A DNA stretch of 64,000 nt from Ga0077555 sp046154645 (GCA_046154645.1 JBJXDZ010000122.1:124001-188000); one strand, 5' to 3'. Shown: positions 36,494-44,962, numbered from the stretch's first letter. Notes: generated by a model not told the origin, from the letters alone. Numbers and translations are program-made.

Positions 36494-36599
36494 GCGAAGC
36501 CCGTCTTCGTGTGCTGATGCCACGCTTTGCAGCTGCGCCATCGTGGTCGGCGTTGCCTGCGGCGACAACGGCCGTGGTCAGGCCGAGGGAATACTCCCA

Positions 36600-37217
36600 A
36601 TGAGCGACAACAAGCCGGTCAACGACAGCAAGGCGGCAACCGCCAATGCGGAGGTCAGTCCGCAACAATTGCAGAAGATGGCGCTGGATCTGGGACCAGT
36701 GCTGATCTTCTTCGTCACCTATTTCGTAGCCGGCATCTATTGGGCAACCGGACTGATCATGGTGGCGACAGTCATCTCGATGATCATGTCGCGACTCCTG
36801 CTCGGCCACATCTCCGTAACGCTGCTGATGACGACCGCCCTCGTGGTCGGCTTTGGCGGCCTCACGCTCTGGTTCAACGACCCAAGCTTCATCAAGATGA
36901 AGCCGACCATCATCAATCTTCTGTTCGCGGCCGTTTTATTCGGGGGCGTTCTTTTTGGACGACCGCTGCTGCGCTATCTGCTCGGCGAAGTCGTCAATCT
37001 CACCGAGCAGGGTTGGCGACTACTGTCGATCCGCTACGGGCTGTTCTTTCTCGCCATGGCAGGCATGAACGAGGTCGTCTGGCGGAATTTCAGCGAAGCC
37101 TTCTGGGTCAATTTCAAGTTCTTCGGTTTCCCTGTGATGACCATTGCCTTCTTCGTCGCGCAGCAAGCATTGCTGACTGCCCACAAGCAAGATTCGGCGA
37201 AAACCGAAGACAACTAA
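36600..37217 (+). CDS. IspZ/YciB-type inner membrane protein, copy 2
   Basis: A 205-residue paralogue of the preceding gene, with the same helix pattern: LDLGPVLIFFVTYFVAGIYW, VVGFGGLTLWFNDPSFIKMK, NLTEQGWRLLSIRYGLFFLA, VVWRNFSEAFWVNFKFFGFP. The WxxLSxRYGxFF and NEVVWRxFS elements are the canonical family marks and are stronger here than in copy 1, so this is the more likely orthologue of E. coli yciB. The ATG at 36600 follows GAGGGA (36585-36590). It probably shares the ftsY transcript. Confidence 0.9.
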   Translation: MSDNKPVNDSKAATANAEVSPQQLQKMALDLGPVLIFFVTYFVAGIYWATGLIMVATVISMIMSRLLLGHISVTLLMTTALVVGFGGLTLWFNDPSFIKMKPTIINLLFAAVLFGGVLFGRPLLRYLLGEVVNLTEQGWRLLSIRYGLFFLAMAGMNEVVWRNFSEAFWVNFKFFGFPVMTIAFFVAQQALLTAHKQDSAKTEDN

Positions 37218-37386
37218 ATCAGCCTCAAGATTTACCGCTGTCAGGTGTAGTTTGGGTCGCGGCTTCCACGCTGGACTGCAACAACTATGGAAAAAGTGCT
37301 TGGAAGTACGAGGCACTAGACGTTATTTTCATTGTAATGTAGCATGTGTTTCTCTAGTCGACGGTAGAGTGTGCGTCAGGTCCCAC

Positions 37387-37917
37387 ATGTCTCTTTCCTC
37401 ACCTCCAGCCGAAATCAAAAAAATGTCTAGCAAGAAATTAGACCCGACCAAACGGGACTCGATCGCCGGGCGGCTCGAGAGGTCACCCATCCATCTGCTG
37501 CACCGTGCCGGGCAATGCGCCGGGGACATCTTTGCTGCAGAAATGGGCGAGAATGACCTGACCCCCCGTCAATATGCCGTGCTCGTCGCGGTGTCCTTGA
37601 ACGAAGGGCTCAGTCAGACCGACCTCGTCGAATTGACGGGCGTCGATCGTTCGACATTGGCTGATATCGTGCGGCGCATGCTCAAGAAGGGCCTACTGCA
37701 GCGCCGGCGTACTAAAGAGGATGCGCGCGCCTACGCGGTCAAATTGACGGAGGAGGGCTGGCGTGTGCTGCGCGGCTCGGAACCCGTCGTCAAGCGCGTC
37801 GACGATCGTTTGCTGGCAGTTCTCCCTGGCAAGCAGCGCGAGCAGTTTCTCAATGATCTGGCCACGATCATCAGAGCACTCGATAATCCGCAACAGGCGA
37901 CACGCCGCGGCGGTTGA
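37387..37917 (+). CDS. MarR family transcriptional regulator
   Basis: A 176-residue winged-helix regulator. The helix-turn-helix is seen in LTPRQYAVLVAVSLNEGLSQ then TDLVELTGVDRSTLADIVRR, and the wing in QRRRTKEDARAYAVKLTEEG. ATG 37387 is chosen, with ATG 37423 as an alternative that drops 12 residues. The basic N-terminal tail suggests extended DNA contacts. Ligand and targets are unknown. It converges tail-to-tail with the TetR gene, with a 26-base gap. The 169-base upstream gap to the IspZ-like gene is noticeably AT-richer and should hold the promoter; no palindrome stands out there. Confidence 0.9.
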   Translation: MSLSSPPAEIKKMSSKKLDPTKRDSIAGRLERSPIHLLHRAGQCAGDIFAAEMGENDLTPRQYAVLVAVSLNEGLSQTDLVELTGVDRSTLADIVRRMLKKGLLQRRRTKEDARAYAVKLTEEGWRVLRGSEPVVKRVDDRLLAVLPGKQREQFLNDLATIIRALDNPQQATRRGG

Positions 37918-37943
37918 TTCCCGGCGTTGTATTGTCTCCTGCA

Positions 37944-38555
37944 TCATGACGTCGTCGGTGCTGGCGTGGGCAGACCGCGCGTAATGACATCGACCATGAA
38001 GCGGACCTGTGGCTCCAACTCCGCCCGCGCGATGCCTCCCAGGCGATCATCCAGAGCCAGGGACACGATCCCGTGGATGGCGCCAAAGAGCGCCCGGGCC
38101 TGAGTGCCACGCGTGCCTGCGTCTACACTCCGCCCGGCGATGACGCCCTCGATGACCGCAATCAGGCGGAGTTGATCGTCCACATAAGCCTGCGGAACGG
38201 GGTTGCCGGCAGCGCGGCGATGTTTGAACACCGCGTCCCAGGCCCGGCGATTGTTCACGGCGAAGCGGACATAGCTGAGGGCCAACGCGAGCAAGCGTGC
38301 GCGCACATCACCGTCCTTGGCGTCCCCAAGGGCAGTGCTCAACTGCTCCCCCAATCTGCCAAGAGTCCGCCCGTTCACCGCTGATATCAGGCCGTCGATA
38401 TCGCCGAAGACATTGTAGAGGCTGCCGACGGCACAATCCGCCTCTTTGGCGATTCGGCGCGCTTGCAGCGCGTCGAGCCCCTCCGCTTCCACCAGCCTGG
38501 TTGCAATGACCAACACCTCATCGCGCAGTCGCTCCCGATAAGTTGGATCAGTCAT
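37944..38555 (-). CDS. TetR/AcrR family transcriptional regulator (WHG C-terminal domain)
   Basis: A 203-residue repressor-type regulator. The N-terminal HTH is seen in RRIAKEADCAVGSLYNVFGD, where ADCAVGSLYNVF is the recognition region. The C-terminal ligand domain includes NNRRAWDAVFKHR and ALFGAIHGIVSLAL, matching the TetR WHG class. ATG 38555 is chosen as GGAG lies eight bases upstream. It is divergent from pspA, and the intervening 297 bases hold three copies of the palindrome TGAACTnAGTTCA, plausible binding sites for this protein and for autoregulation. It likely represses the pspA unit. Confidence 0.9.
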   Translation of the reverse strand: MTDPTYRERLRDEVLVIATRLVEAEGLDALQARRIAKEADCAVGSLYNVFGDIDGLISAVNGRTLGRLGEQLSTALGDAKDGDVRARLLALALSYVRFAVNNRRAWDAVFKHRRAAGNPVPQAYVDDQLRLIAVIEGVIAGRSVDAGTRGTQARALFGAIHGIVSLALDDRLGGIARAELEPQVRFMVDVITRGLPTPAPTTS

Positions 38556-38635
38556 GGGTTGGGCTCCATTCGACAATACGCCGGCCTTGGCAACACGTTT
38601 CCACCGACATTAATTAACCTAGATTCGCGGAAACA

Positions 38636-38707
38636 TGAACTGAGTTCACATTCAGTCTTGAACTCAGTTCACGGCGGCGCTATAACTGCCTTTATGAACT
38701 GAGTTCA
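38636..38707. promoter_or_regulatory. Three 13-bp palindromic operators TGAACTnAGTTCA
   Basis: Copies lie at 38636-38648 (centre base G), 38659-38671 (centre C) and 38695-38707 (centre G). Each is a perfect 6+6 inverted repeat. Centre-to-centre distances are 23 and 36 bases. Copy two overlaps the -35 box of the promoter at 38658-38686 and copy three covers the expected transcription start. No other copy was noticed in the window. The closest regulator is the divergent TetR gene (start 38555); the MarR protein beyond it is a second candidate. Confidence 0.8.
38658..38686 (+). promoter_or_regulatory. Sigma-70-like promoter for the pspA unit
   Basis: TTGAAC at 38658-38663, a 17-base spacer, and TATAAC at 38681-38686 form a near-consensus housekeeping promoter reading towards pspA. 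The -35 is shared with operator two. Predicted start is near 38693, giving a leader of about 160 bases before the ATG at 38853. Confidence 0.65.
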
Positions 38708-38852
38708 CTGGTTTCTGTCGCAGAACGTACCGCCTCCCATTCACTGCTCTCTGCTGCGGCACCCCGTGCGCGCTCAGTTCTGCCCACACCGATGCCAGGG
38801 GCCAGACCCACGTGGCATCCCTTGAAACTGAGACATCTAGTTGGAGTCCCCC

Positions 38853-39566
38853 ATGTTCAAAATGCTGACGACACTGGTCAGAGGTGCTGCTGCGGAGGCT
38901 GAACAGGCCGTATTCGACGCCAATGCACTGCGCATTCTCGAGCAGCAGTTACGCGATGCGGCCGGCGCGCTGGAGCACTCGAAGAAGGAGTTGGCCTGCG
39001 CCATGGCCCACCGGGCCTCCGAAGCCCGCGCGGTGGAGGCCCTCAATCAGCGCATCGCCGAGTTGGAGCATGCTGCCGGCGACGCGTTGACGGGTGGCCG
39101 CGAGGATCTGGCCCGCGAGGCCGCCACCGTCATTGCCGCGACCGAGGATGAGCGCACGGAGCGAACCGCTTCGATGAAGCGCTTCGACGTCGATATCGCG
39201 CGCCTGCGGCAACTTTCCGAGGACGGCCGCAAACGCCTCGTGGATCTACGCCGCGGTCTTGAGATCGCCCGCGCTCAGGAAGCCTTGCGACGCGCCGGAG
39301 CCAATGGACGCCGTGCCCTGGCCACTGGAACAGGTTCCCTGCGCGAGGCCGAAGCGACGCTCGCCAAAATTCGCGAAGGCCACATGAAATCAGAGGACTT
39401 TGCCGAAGCCTGTGAAGCGCTCGATGCCGAAGCCTCAGGCAAGGTGCTGGATGACCGGCTCGCGGCCGCCGGCTTCGGTCCAAGCCTCAAGACCAAACCC
39501 GATGACGTTCTCGCGCGCCTCCGCCAGCGGACTGCCACCAAGCCTACACAGCCCGAGACCAAGTGA
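38853..39566 (+). CDS. pspA: PspA/IM30 family envelope-stress protein
   Basis: A 237-residue, almost wholly helical protein of the PspA/IM30/Vipp1 class. It starts MFKMLTTLVRGAAAEAEQAVFDAN, with the amphipathic helix that binds membranes, and then has long coiled-coil segments such as QLRDAAGALEHSKKELACAM and GGREDLAREAATVIAATEDE. The C-terminal SGKVLDDRLAAAGFGPSLKT is a distinct tail. PspA supports damaged inner membrane. The start is ATG 38853 with GGAG six bases upstream. No PspB, PspC or PspF is nearby, so control is by the operator/promoter just upstream instead of the usual sigma-54 system. Confidence 0.87.
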   Translation: MFKMLTTLVRGAAAEAEQAVFDANALRILEQQLRDAAGALEHSKKELACAMAHRASEARAVEALNQRIAELEHAAGDALTGGREDLAREAATVIAATEDERTERTASMKRFDVDIARLRQLSEDGRKRLVDLRRGLEIARAQEALRRAGANGRRALATGTGSLREAEATLAKIREGHMKSEDFAEACEALDAEASGKVLDDRLAAAGFGPSLKTKPDDVLARLRQRTATKPTQPETK

Positions 39567-39670
39567 GCGCCATGGAACCGGAACGCATCAGACGATTTGC
39601 GCGCACCACGACGCCCATCAACACAACCTCAGTCGAAGTCGAGCCTCAACCCGCAGCCAGGAGTTTTCCC

Positions 39671-39961
39671 ATGAGCAGTCTTCCCGTCAATCCAGCCGCC
39701 AGCGCCAACACCGGTGGTTGGATCACCTTCACCTACGCCCAGTTCGGCGTCGCCATCTTCATGACGGCGCTCGGCATCTGGGCCATGCCGGTCGAGCTGA
39801 TCGCCAAAGGCTACATGATGATGTCGAGCGTATTGTTGATCGGCTCCACGTTCACGCTCGCCAAGACCGTTCGCGATGAGCACGAGGCCAAACGCTTCGC
39901 ATCGCGCATCGAGGAGGCACGCACGGAGAAACTGTTGATGGAGGTTGGCCGCGGCGGTTAA
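39671..39961 (+). CDS. YiaA/YiaB-type two-helix inner membrane protein
   Basis: A 96-residue protein with two membrane helices: WITFTYAQFGVAIFMTALGI and YMMMSSVLLIGSTFTLAKTV, the YiaAB domain pattern, followed by a charged cytosolic tail (RDEHEAKRFASRIEEA). ATG 39671 is preferred with AGGAG (39659-39663) seven bases upstream; a GTG at 39563 overlapping the pspA stop would add 36 non-conserved residues. YiaA is a stress-associated small membrane protein of unknown mechanism. It is in the pspA transcript and ends before a strong hairpin at 39981. Confidence 0.85.
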   Translation: MSSLPVNPAASANTGGWITFTYAQFGVAIFMTALGIWAMPVELIAKGYMMMSSVLLIGSTFTLAKTVRDEHEAKRFASRIEEARTEKLLMEVGRGG

Positions 39962-39980
39962 TCGAAGGCGATCCGCGGAG

Positions 39981-40011
39981 ACAGGCTCGGGGCCGCCAGC
40001 CCCGGGCCTGT
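39981..40011. terminator. Convergent terminator-type hairpin after the pspA unit
   Basis: ACAGGC-T-CGGGGC (39981-39993) pairs with GCCCCG-G-GCCTGT (39999-40011) around a 5-base loop: 13 pairs with a T-G wobble. It is in the 91-base gap between the convergent YiaA/B and kinase genes and could serve both directions, though U-tracts are poor. Confidence 0.55.
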
Positions 40012-40052
40012 TGCCGTGGCCCGGTCGTTGGCACCAACTGGCATCAAGGGGA

Positions 40053-42362
40053 TCACGTTCCCGGACGCGGCACGCTGGCGTCCCAGAGGCGCACGAGTCC
40101 ATCGTTACCGGCGGCGGCCACGCGCCGCCCATCCGGCGAAAAGACGATTGCGCGTAGCCCGCCCGTATGGCTCTGCAGCGAGCGCAGGATGCGGCCGCGC
40201 TTGACGTCCCAAAGGCGGACGATGCCGTCTTCGCCAACGGACGCCAACAATTCGCCGTCCGGCGAGAACGCCAGCGCCGTGATGCGGCCGATCGCAACGC
40301 GCATCTTGAAGTGCGTGCGGCTCGATTGCGTCGAACTGATCCGGATCTCGCCATCGGCACTGGCCGACGCCAGCTTGCGACCATCAACGGTCATGGCCAA
40401 GGCATCGATGGCTTCGTTATGGCCCTTGTAGACGCGGGTCAGCGTCGGTCCGGACATGGCCCACAGGCGGATCGTCTTGTCGGCGCCTGCACTCGCCAAA
40501 TGGCCGCCACGGCCGGAATAGCCGAGCCCCTGCACAGCGCCGTCATGACCGTCGAGCACGTGCACCGGAGCCGCCGGGGCCTTCGCATCCCACAGCGCGA
40601 CGACGCCGTCGCTGGCTGCGGCCGCAATCTTGTTGCCGTCGCCCATGAAGGTTGCCGCCAGAACGCCGGCGCCATTACGTTTGAAACTGGTAACCTTCTG
40701 GCCGCTGTCGAGATCCCACACGACGACGCTGCCATCTCGATGCCCAGTGACTGCGCGCCGCCCCTCAACGGCGAGGCTTGCGGCCGCGCCGTTATCCAAC
40801 TCGATGGTGGTCAGAGTCACCCGTGTCGCGGCATTCCACACCCGCAACCGGGCGTCTTCGGCCGCGGTGACGATCTGGCGGCCATCTGCCGAAAATGCCA
40901 CGCTGGTAATGGTGCCGCGATGGCCTTTGAGCTGGCCGATCGGCACCGTTTCCCCGCTTTGGCTCAGCACCGTCGTCTCGCCCTTAATTTCAACCTTCGT
41001 TGGCGCGGGCGAACGATCCTGCAGCGAGACCGCGACTGCGGCGATGCCGAGGCCAAGGGCCAACTTCGCCGCCAGACCGCGCCAGCGGGTACGGCTGCCG
41101 AAGCGGATCGCCCGTGGAGGCGCCCGCCGCTCTGGCACCGGGGTTGGCGGCGGCGTTACGACAACAGCTCGTGGGGGTGGAGGTGGTGCGGCATGCGGCG
41201 CCGGTGCCGCACGCGGCGGCGCGACTGGCACTGGCGTGGCGGCCGCCTCGCCCGCCCCCGACCCACCGCTCCAACCCTTCAGAAATTCAGCAATGAGCCC
41301 CGGTTGTCGCGCGGCCGGCTGCTGCATCTGGACGCGCGCGGCCTCCACCCGTGGCACTTGCACCGGTGGCAGTGGTGGCGGTGGCTCGGCTGGAATGACG
41401 ATCGGTTCCGGCGGTGGTGGCGGTGCCGCTGGCTTCGCTGGCTGCAACGCCTCGGCCAGCATTTGGCGCGCGGTTGGACGTTTGGCGGCCGGCGCCATGA
41501 GCTCCGCCCGCCATTCAGCGACAGTGCGCGGCCGCTTGCCCGGCTCCAGGCGCAAAGCGTGATCAAGGGCTGTGAGAAAGCCCGGTCGATAGCTGCTCAG
41601 CGCCGCGTCGCGAGCCGGCACGTACTCGTCCAGGATCATCCGCGTCGGTGCATCGGGCGGACGCTTGCCAGTGATGGCCTGATAGAGCGTGGCGCCCAGC
41701 GAATAAATATCAGTCCAAGGGCCTTGCTGGCGACCGTCGGTGCCGTACTGCTCGTAGGGGCTGTAGCCGGGCTTCACCAAAGCCGACACGGTCTTTGAGT
41801 GCTTCGCCACTTCGGCGCGGGCAGAGCCGAAATCGATCAACACCGGCGAGCCGTCGCGGCGGATGATGATGTTGTCGGGAGCGATATCGCGATGCAGGAA
41901 ATCGGCGGCGTGAATGACCTCCAGCGCGTCGAGCATGGGCGGCACGATGCGATCGAGCTCGGCCTGACGCGGCGCTCGACCAAGGGCCTTCAACCAGCCC
42001 TTGAGGCTGGATCCTTCCTCGAAATGCAAGGCGATGTAGCCGGTATTGCGGTCGCGGAAATAGCGGTACACGCGCACGATGTTGGGGTGGTTGAACTTGG
42101 CCAGGGTCTGCGCTTCGGCGAGGAAACGATCGAGGCCCCAGCTGTAGTCGGCAGCGCTTTCCTGTGAGCGCGGACAAACGTCGTCGGCGCCATTACGCGC
42201 TGCAAAGTCGACGGGAAAGTATTCCTTGATGGTGACACGACGCGCCAGCGGGATCTCGACAGCGAGATAGGTTATGCCAAAGCCACCCGCGCCGAGCGCC
42301 CGCTCGATGCGATAGTCGCCGACCAATTCAGTGCCTTCCGGCAGGGCGACCAGGTTTGTCAT
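40053..42362 (-). CDS. Transmembrane Ser/Thr protein kinase with WD40 propeller
   Basis: A 769-residue receptor-like kinase. The N-terminal kinase domain has a Gly loop GAGGFGITYLA (from residue 24), Lys46 in VTIKEYFP, the catalytic HRDIAPDN (157-164) and DFGSAR (177-182), so it looks active. APE-like SPYEQY and DIYSLGATLY follow. Next are a long Pro/Ala-rich linker (about 305-420), one membrane helix (about 431-447) and a C-terminal WD40 region (about 475-765) with repeats such as GHRGTITSVAFSADGRQIVT and DKTIRLWAMSG. The WD40 part would be periplasmic if the kinase is cytosolic. It is divergent from the FHA/PP2C genes (297-base gap holding both promoters). Confidence 0.93.
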   Translation of the reverse strand: MTNLVALPEGTELVGDYRIERALGAGGFGITYLAVEIPLARRVTIKEYFPVDFAARNGADDVCPRSQESAADYSWGLDRFLAEAQTLAKFNHPNIVRVYRYFRDRNTGYIALHFEEGSSLKGWLKALGRAPRQAELDRIVPPMLDALEVIHAADFLHRDIAPDNIIIRRDGSPVLIDFGSARAEVAKHSKTVSALVKPGYSPYEQYGTDGRQQGPWTDIYSLGATLYQAITGKRPPDAPTRMILDEYVPARDAALSSYRPGFLTALDHALRLEPGKRPRTVAEWRAELMAPAAKRPTARQMLAEALQPAKPAAPPPPPEPIVIPAEPPPPLPPVQVPRVEAARVQMQQPAARQPGLIAEFLKGWSGGSGAGEAAATPVPVAPPRAAPAPHAAPPPPPRAVVVTPPPTPVPERRAPPRAIRFGSRTRWRGLAAKLALGLGIAAVAVSLQDRSPAPTKVEIKGETTVLSQSGETVPIGQLKGHRGTITSVAFSADGRQIVTAAEDARLRVWNAATRVTLTTIELDNGAAASLAVEGRRAVTGHRDGSVVVWDLDSGQKVTSFKRNGAGVLAATFMGDGNKIAAAASDGVVALWDAKAPAAPVHVLDGHDGAVQGLGYSGRGGHLASAGADKTIRLWAMSGPTLTRVYKGHNEAIDALAMTVDGRKLASASADGEIRISSTQSSRTHFKMRVAIGRITALAFSPDGELLASVGEDGIVRLWDVKRGRILRSLQSHTGGLRAIVFSPDGRRVAAAGNDGLVRLWDASVPRPGT

Positions 42363-42659
42363 GGCTCCCTTGGCGTCACGTTGGATCCCCAATCTGCGGC
42401 GGGGGAGCGGCGAGACTTGGCGCCGTGGTGACGCTGTGACAGCCGCGACGCGACGCGGTCCGGCTCCCCTGACCGGTTGGCGCGATCTCTCGCCAATATT
42501 GTGGCTAAAGCATGAGCCCGCGACGAAAGATCACCCGATCCTCCACATCTGGTCCACGTGCCGCGTCGTGCCTTGGCTCCGAGATGCAGAATGTCGCCAT
42601 GCCGCCGCCATGGTATCGCCGCCAAGTCACGAGAGTGTCGCGCAATCGGAGGATATTGA

Positions 42660-43358
42660 ATGGCGGTGCGGGTCGCAGTCGGGACCATGGTCGTGCTGGT
42701 TGCGATGACCGCGACCGGCTTGATTGTGGGTGGCGCGGCGTGGCGATCCACCGTGGCCGAACATGGCTTGGCGCTCGCTGGTCACGTCAACGGCGCTGTG
42801 GTTGGCGCATCCGCTGTCTTGACCGAGGCTATCGATCGCGCGCACATCCGCACGCCAGCGGCCGTCATGGTGCTTGCCTTCGGCTTGACTCTCCCTGTGG
42901 TGGGCCTGTTGCTGCTGATCCTGCGCTGGATCGGTTCTGTCGCCGGTGCGACGCCCCGGTTGGAGCGGACAGTCGCTGCAACGGTCGCACCCGATCGGGG
43001 TCCCGTATGGCTCGAAGTTGAGCGCCCGGCCCCACGGAACATCCCTCTCGCCGCCGAGATCCACCGCATCGGGCGTGATGCCGACAGCGAGATCACGGTG
43101 GTCGGCACGGATATCGCAGAAACCCACGCTCTCATTCGGCGCACACCCGAGCAAGAGTTTCACCTGATCGACGTCAGTGGCGCGCCAAATGCACTCATCG
43201 AGATCAACGGCGAACGGCGATGGCGGGCCGCGCTGCGCGACGGCGACAGGATCGCGGTCGGCAGCACGGTGGCCGTGTTTCATCACGGAGTTTCGAATCC
43301 CAGGCCGCCGTCCCGGCACACCCCGCGAATGCAGCCGGAGCTGCGCACGCACCCCTGA
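42660..43358 (+). CDS. Membrane-anchored FHA domain protein
   Basis: A 232-residue protein with two N-terminal hydrophobic segments (residues 5-28 and 67-92) and a C-terminal FHA-like domain near residues 135-215: HRIGRDADSEITVVGTDIAE then THALIRR, and ALRDGDRIAVGSTVAVFHHG. FHA domains bind phosphothreonine, so this would recruit phosphorylated partners to the membrane. The usual serine of the second binding loop is not obvious (IAETHA). GGAGG is a few bases before the ATG. It opens a three-gene unit with a soluble FHA protein and a PP2C phosphatase and faces the kinase gene. Confidence 0.83.
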   Translation: MAVRVAVGTMVVLVAMTATGLIVGGAAWRSTVAEHGLALAGHVNGAVVGASAVLTEAIDRAHIRTPAAVMVLAFGLTLPVVGLLLLILRWIGSVAGATPRLERTVAATVAPDRGPVWLEVERPAPRNIPLAAEIHRIGRDADSEITVVGTDIAETHALIRRTPEQEFHLIDVSGAPNALIEINGERRWRAALRDGDRIAVGSTVAVFHHGVSNPRPPSRHTPRMQPELRTHP

Positions 43359-43418
43359 TTCGACAAGCATGTAGAACCCGAGCCACTCTCATCCTAGCAA
43401 CTGCCACAGGAGGCCACC

Positions 43419-44141
43419 ATGGCAAATGACAACCGCGGCGAGACCGGCAACGACCGGCGCATGATGGGCTCGCTGCGCGACGCGCTGGCGGCGGCCGGCC
43501 AGCCCTCGAAGCCGCCGGCCGTAACGCCGCCGCTGCCTGCCGCCACACCGGTCGCACCGAACACCACCGTGACCGAGCTACCCATGACGAGTGCCGCGGC
43601 TGCGGTCCGTGAGGCCCGTGGCGGGGAACGTGGCGATGCTGGTCATGTGGAGCTCGAGGTGCCCCAGTCCAAGCTGGTGCGCAGCCTCGCGGCCAAGCCG
43701 GCTGTGAGCGATGGAACGGCGGCCAGAACCCAGCTGTTGCGCGGTCGCCAGAACATCAAGAAGGCTGATTTCTTCCAGGATCCGGTGGTCGGCTGGCTGG
43801 TCGTGGTCGGCGGCACCGGCCTCGGTGCCTTTCGCCCGATCTACGAGGGCAACAACACGGTTGGACGCGCCAAGTCCCAGCGCATTGCCATCGACTTCGG
43901 CGACGAGACCATCTCCAATGAAGAGCAAGCCTACATTCGCTATGACTCGGTGGACCGAAAGTTTCTGCTCGTGCCCAATCTGGCAAAAACCAATATAGTG
44001 GCCGTGAACGACCGCAAACCGACGGGTGCCGTCGAGCTTGCGGCCATGGATCTGATCACGATGGGGCGGACCCAACTCGTCTTCGTGCCATTCTGCGGTG
44101 GCGAGTTCGATTGGGCCGAGCTGTCGGAGGCGAAAGGTTGA
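43419..44141 (+). CDS. Soluble FHA domain protein
   Basis: A 240-residue protein: a disordered, Ala/Pro-rich N-terminus (to about 75), then a basic linker with TQLLRGRQNIKK and an FHA domain (about 125-225) with YEGNNTVGRAKSQRIAIDFG (the Gly-Arg loop), DETISNEEQAYIRYD (Ser loop) and DLITMGRTQLVFVPF. The thr-rich N-terminal stretch could be a kinase target. No membrane segment is present. It lies 60 bases after the membrane FHA gene and ten bases before the PP2C gene. The pairing of FHA, kinase and phosphatase genes implies a phospho-dependent switch. Confidence 0.86.
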   Translation: MANDNRGETGNDRRMMGSLRDALAAAGQPSKPPAVTPPLPAATPVAPNTTVTELPMTSAAAAVREARGGERGDAGHVELEVPQSKLVRSLAAKPAVSDGTAARTQLLRGRQNIKKADFFQDPVVGWLVVVGGTGLGAFRPIYEGNNTVGRAKSQRIAIDFGDETISNEEQAYIRYDSVDRKFLLVPNLAKTNIVAVNDRKPTGAVELAAMDLITMGRTQLVFVPFCGGEFDWAELSEAKG

Positions 44142-44151
44142 TAACCGGGCG

Positions 44152-44943
44152 ATGTTGAAGTTCGTCTATGCCGGCCGTGCCAGCCAGGGAGCCCGTGCCT
44201 ACCAGGAGGACGCAGCCGATGTCTGGCCGGGAAGCGGGCCACTGGCGTCAGCCGTCAAAGGTGCGCCGCTCGCCGATACAGCACTGCTAGCGGTGCTCGC
44301 CGATGGCATGGGCGGCCACGTCGGCGGGTCGCTGGCCAGCAACATGGTTTGTGGCGTGTTTCTCGAATGTTTCGCACGCGGCGACCATGATCTCGTCATG
44401 CGCTTGGCGCAGAGCCTTGACGCGGCCAACACCGCGATCCTGAAGAAGGTGACGGCTCAGCCACATCTCAATGGCATGGGCTCGACATTCGTGGCCGTCG
44501 CCTTTGGACCAGCCGGCGCGCATTGGATCAGTGTCGGCGATAGCCCAATGTATCTGTTCCGAAAAGGGGAACTGACACGGGTCAACGAGGATCATTCACT
44601 CGCCCCCCTGCTCGACAAACTCGCTGCTGATGGCCGCATGGACGTGGATGTCGCGAAGAACGATCCCCGGCGCCATTATCTCCGCTCAGCCGTGACCGGC
44701 GAGGAGCTGGATCTGATCGACGCGTCGAAAAACCCCTTGGCGCTGGCGCCCGGCGATACCGTATTGCTGGCCAGCGACGGTATCCTCACCTTGTCCGAGG
44801 ACGATATTCGCCGGAGGTTGCAAGCCTACAAGGACGACACGGTGGAGACGATCGCCGACGGCCTGCTGCGCGATGTCGAGAGTGCTGGCGATCCGCACCA
44901 GGACAACACGACGCTGATCGTCGTGCGCGCACTCACAGTGTAG
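44152..44943 (+). CDS. PP2C-type Ser/Thr protein phosphatase
   Basis: A 263-residue PP2C family phosphatase. All metal and catalytic blocks are visible: SQGARAYQEDAADVW (the Arg and Asp of motif 1), LAVLADGMGGHVGG (DGMGG), GMGSTFVAVAF (G-S/T-T), ISVGDSPMYLF (GDS), LASDGILTL and DNTTLIVV. It should reverse the action of the kinase at 40053-42362. The ATG at 44152 lies ten bases after the FHA stop with a weak Shine-Dalgarno (GAAAGG), so translation may be coupled. No regulatory domain is fused. Confidence 0.93.
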   Translation: MLKFVYAGRASQGARAYQEDAADVWPGSGPLASAVKGAPLADTALLAVLADGMGGHVGGSLASNMVCGVFLECFARGDHDLVMRLAQSLDAANTAILKKVTAQPHLNGMGSTFVAVAFGPAGAHWISVGDSPMYLFRKGELTRVNEDHSLAPLLDKLAADGRMDVDVAKNDPRRHYLRSAVTGEELDLIDASKNPLALAPGDTVLLASDGILTLSEDDIRRRLQAYKDDTVETIADGLLRDVESAGDPHQDNTTLIVVRALTV

Positions 44944-44962
44944 TTTTACATCCGAGCAATCT

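Noticed and set aside
38808..38830. TGGCATCCCTTGA as a sigma-54 site for pspA
   Set aside because: Spacing between the GG and GC positions is two bases short and the -12 GC is GA, so it does not meet the -24/-12 pattern; a sigma-70-type promoter is seen upstream.
40167..41798. 543-residue plus-strand open frame opposite the kinase gene
   Set aside because: Antisense shadow of the kinase and its Pro-rich linker; strongly Arg/Trp-rich with no domain.
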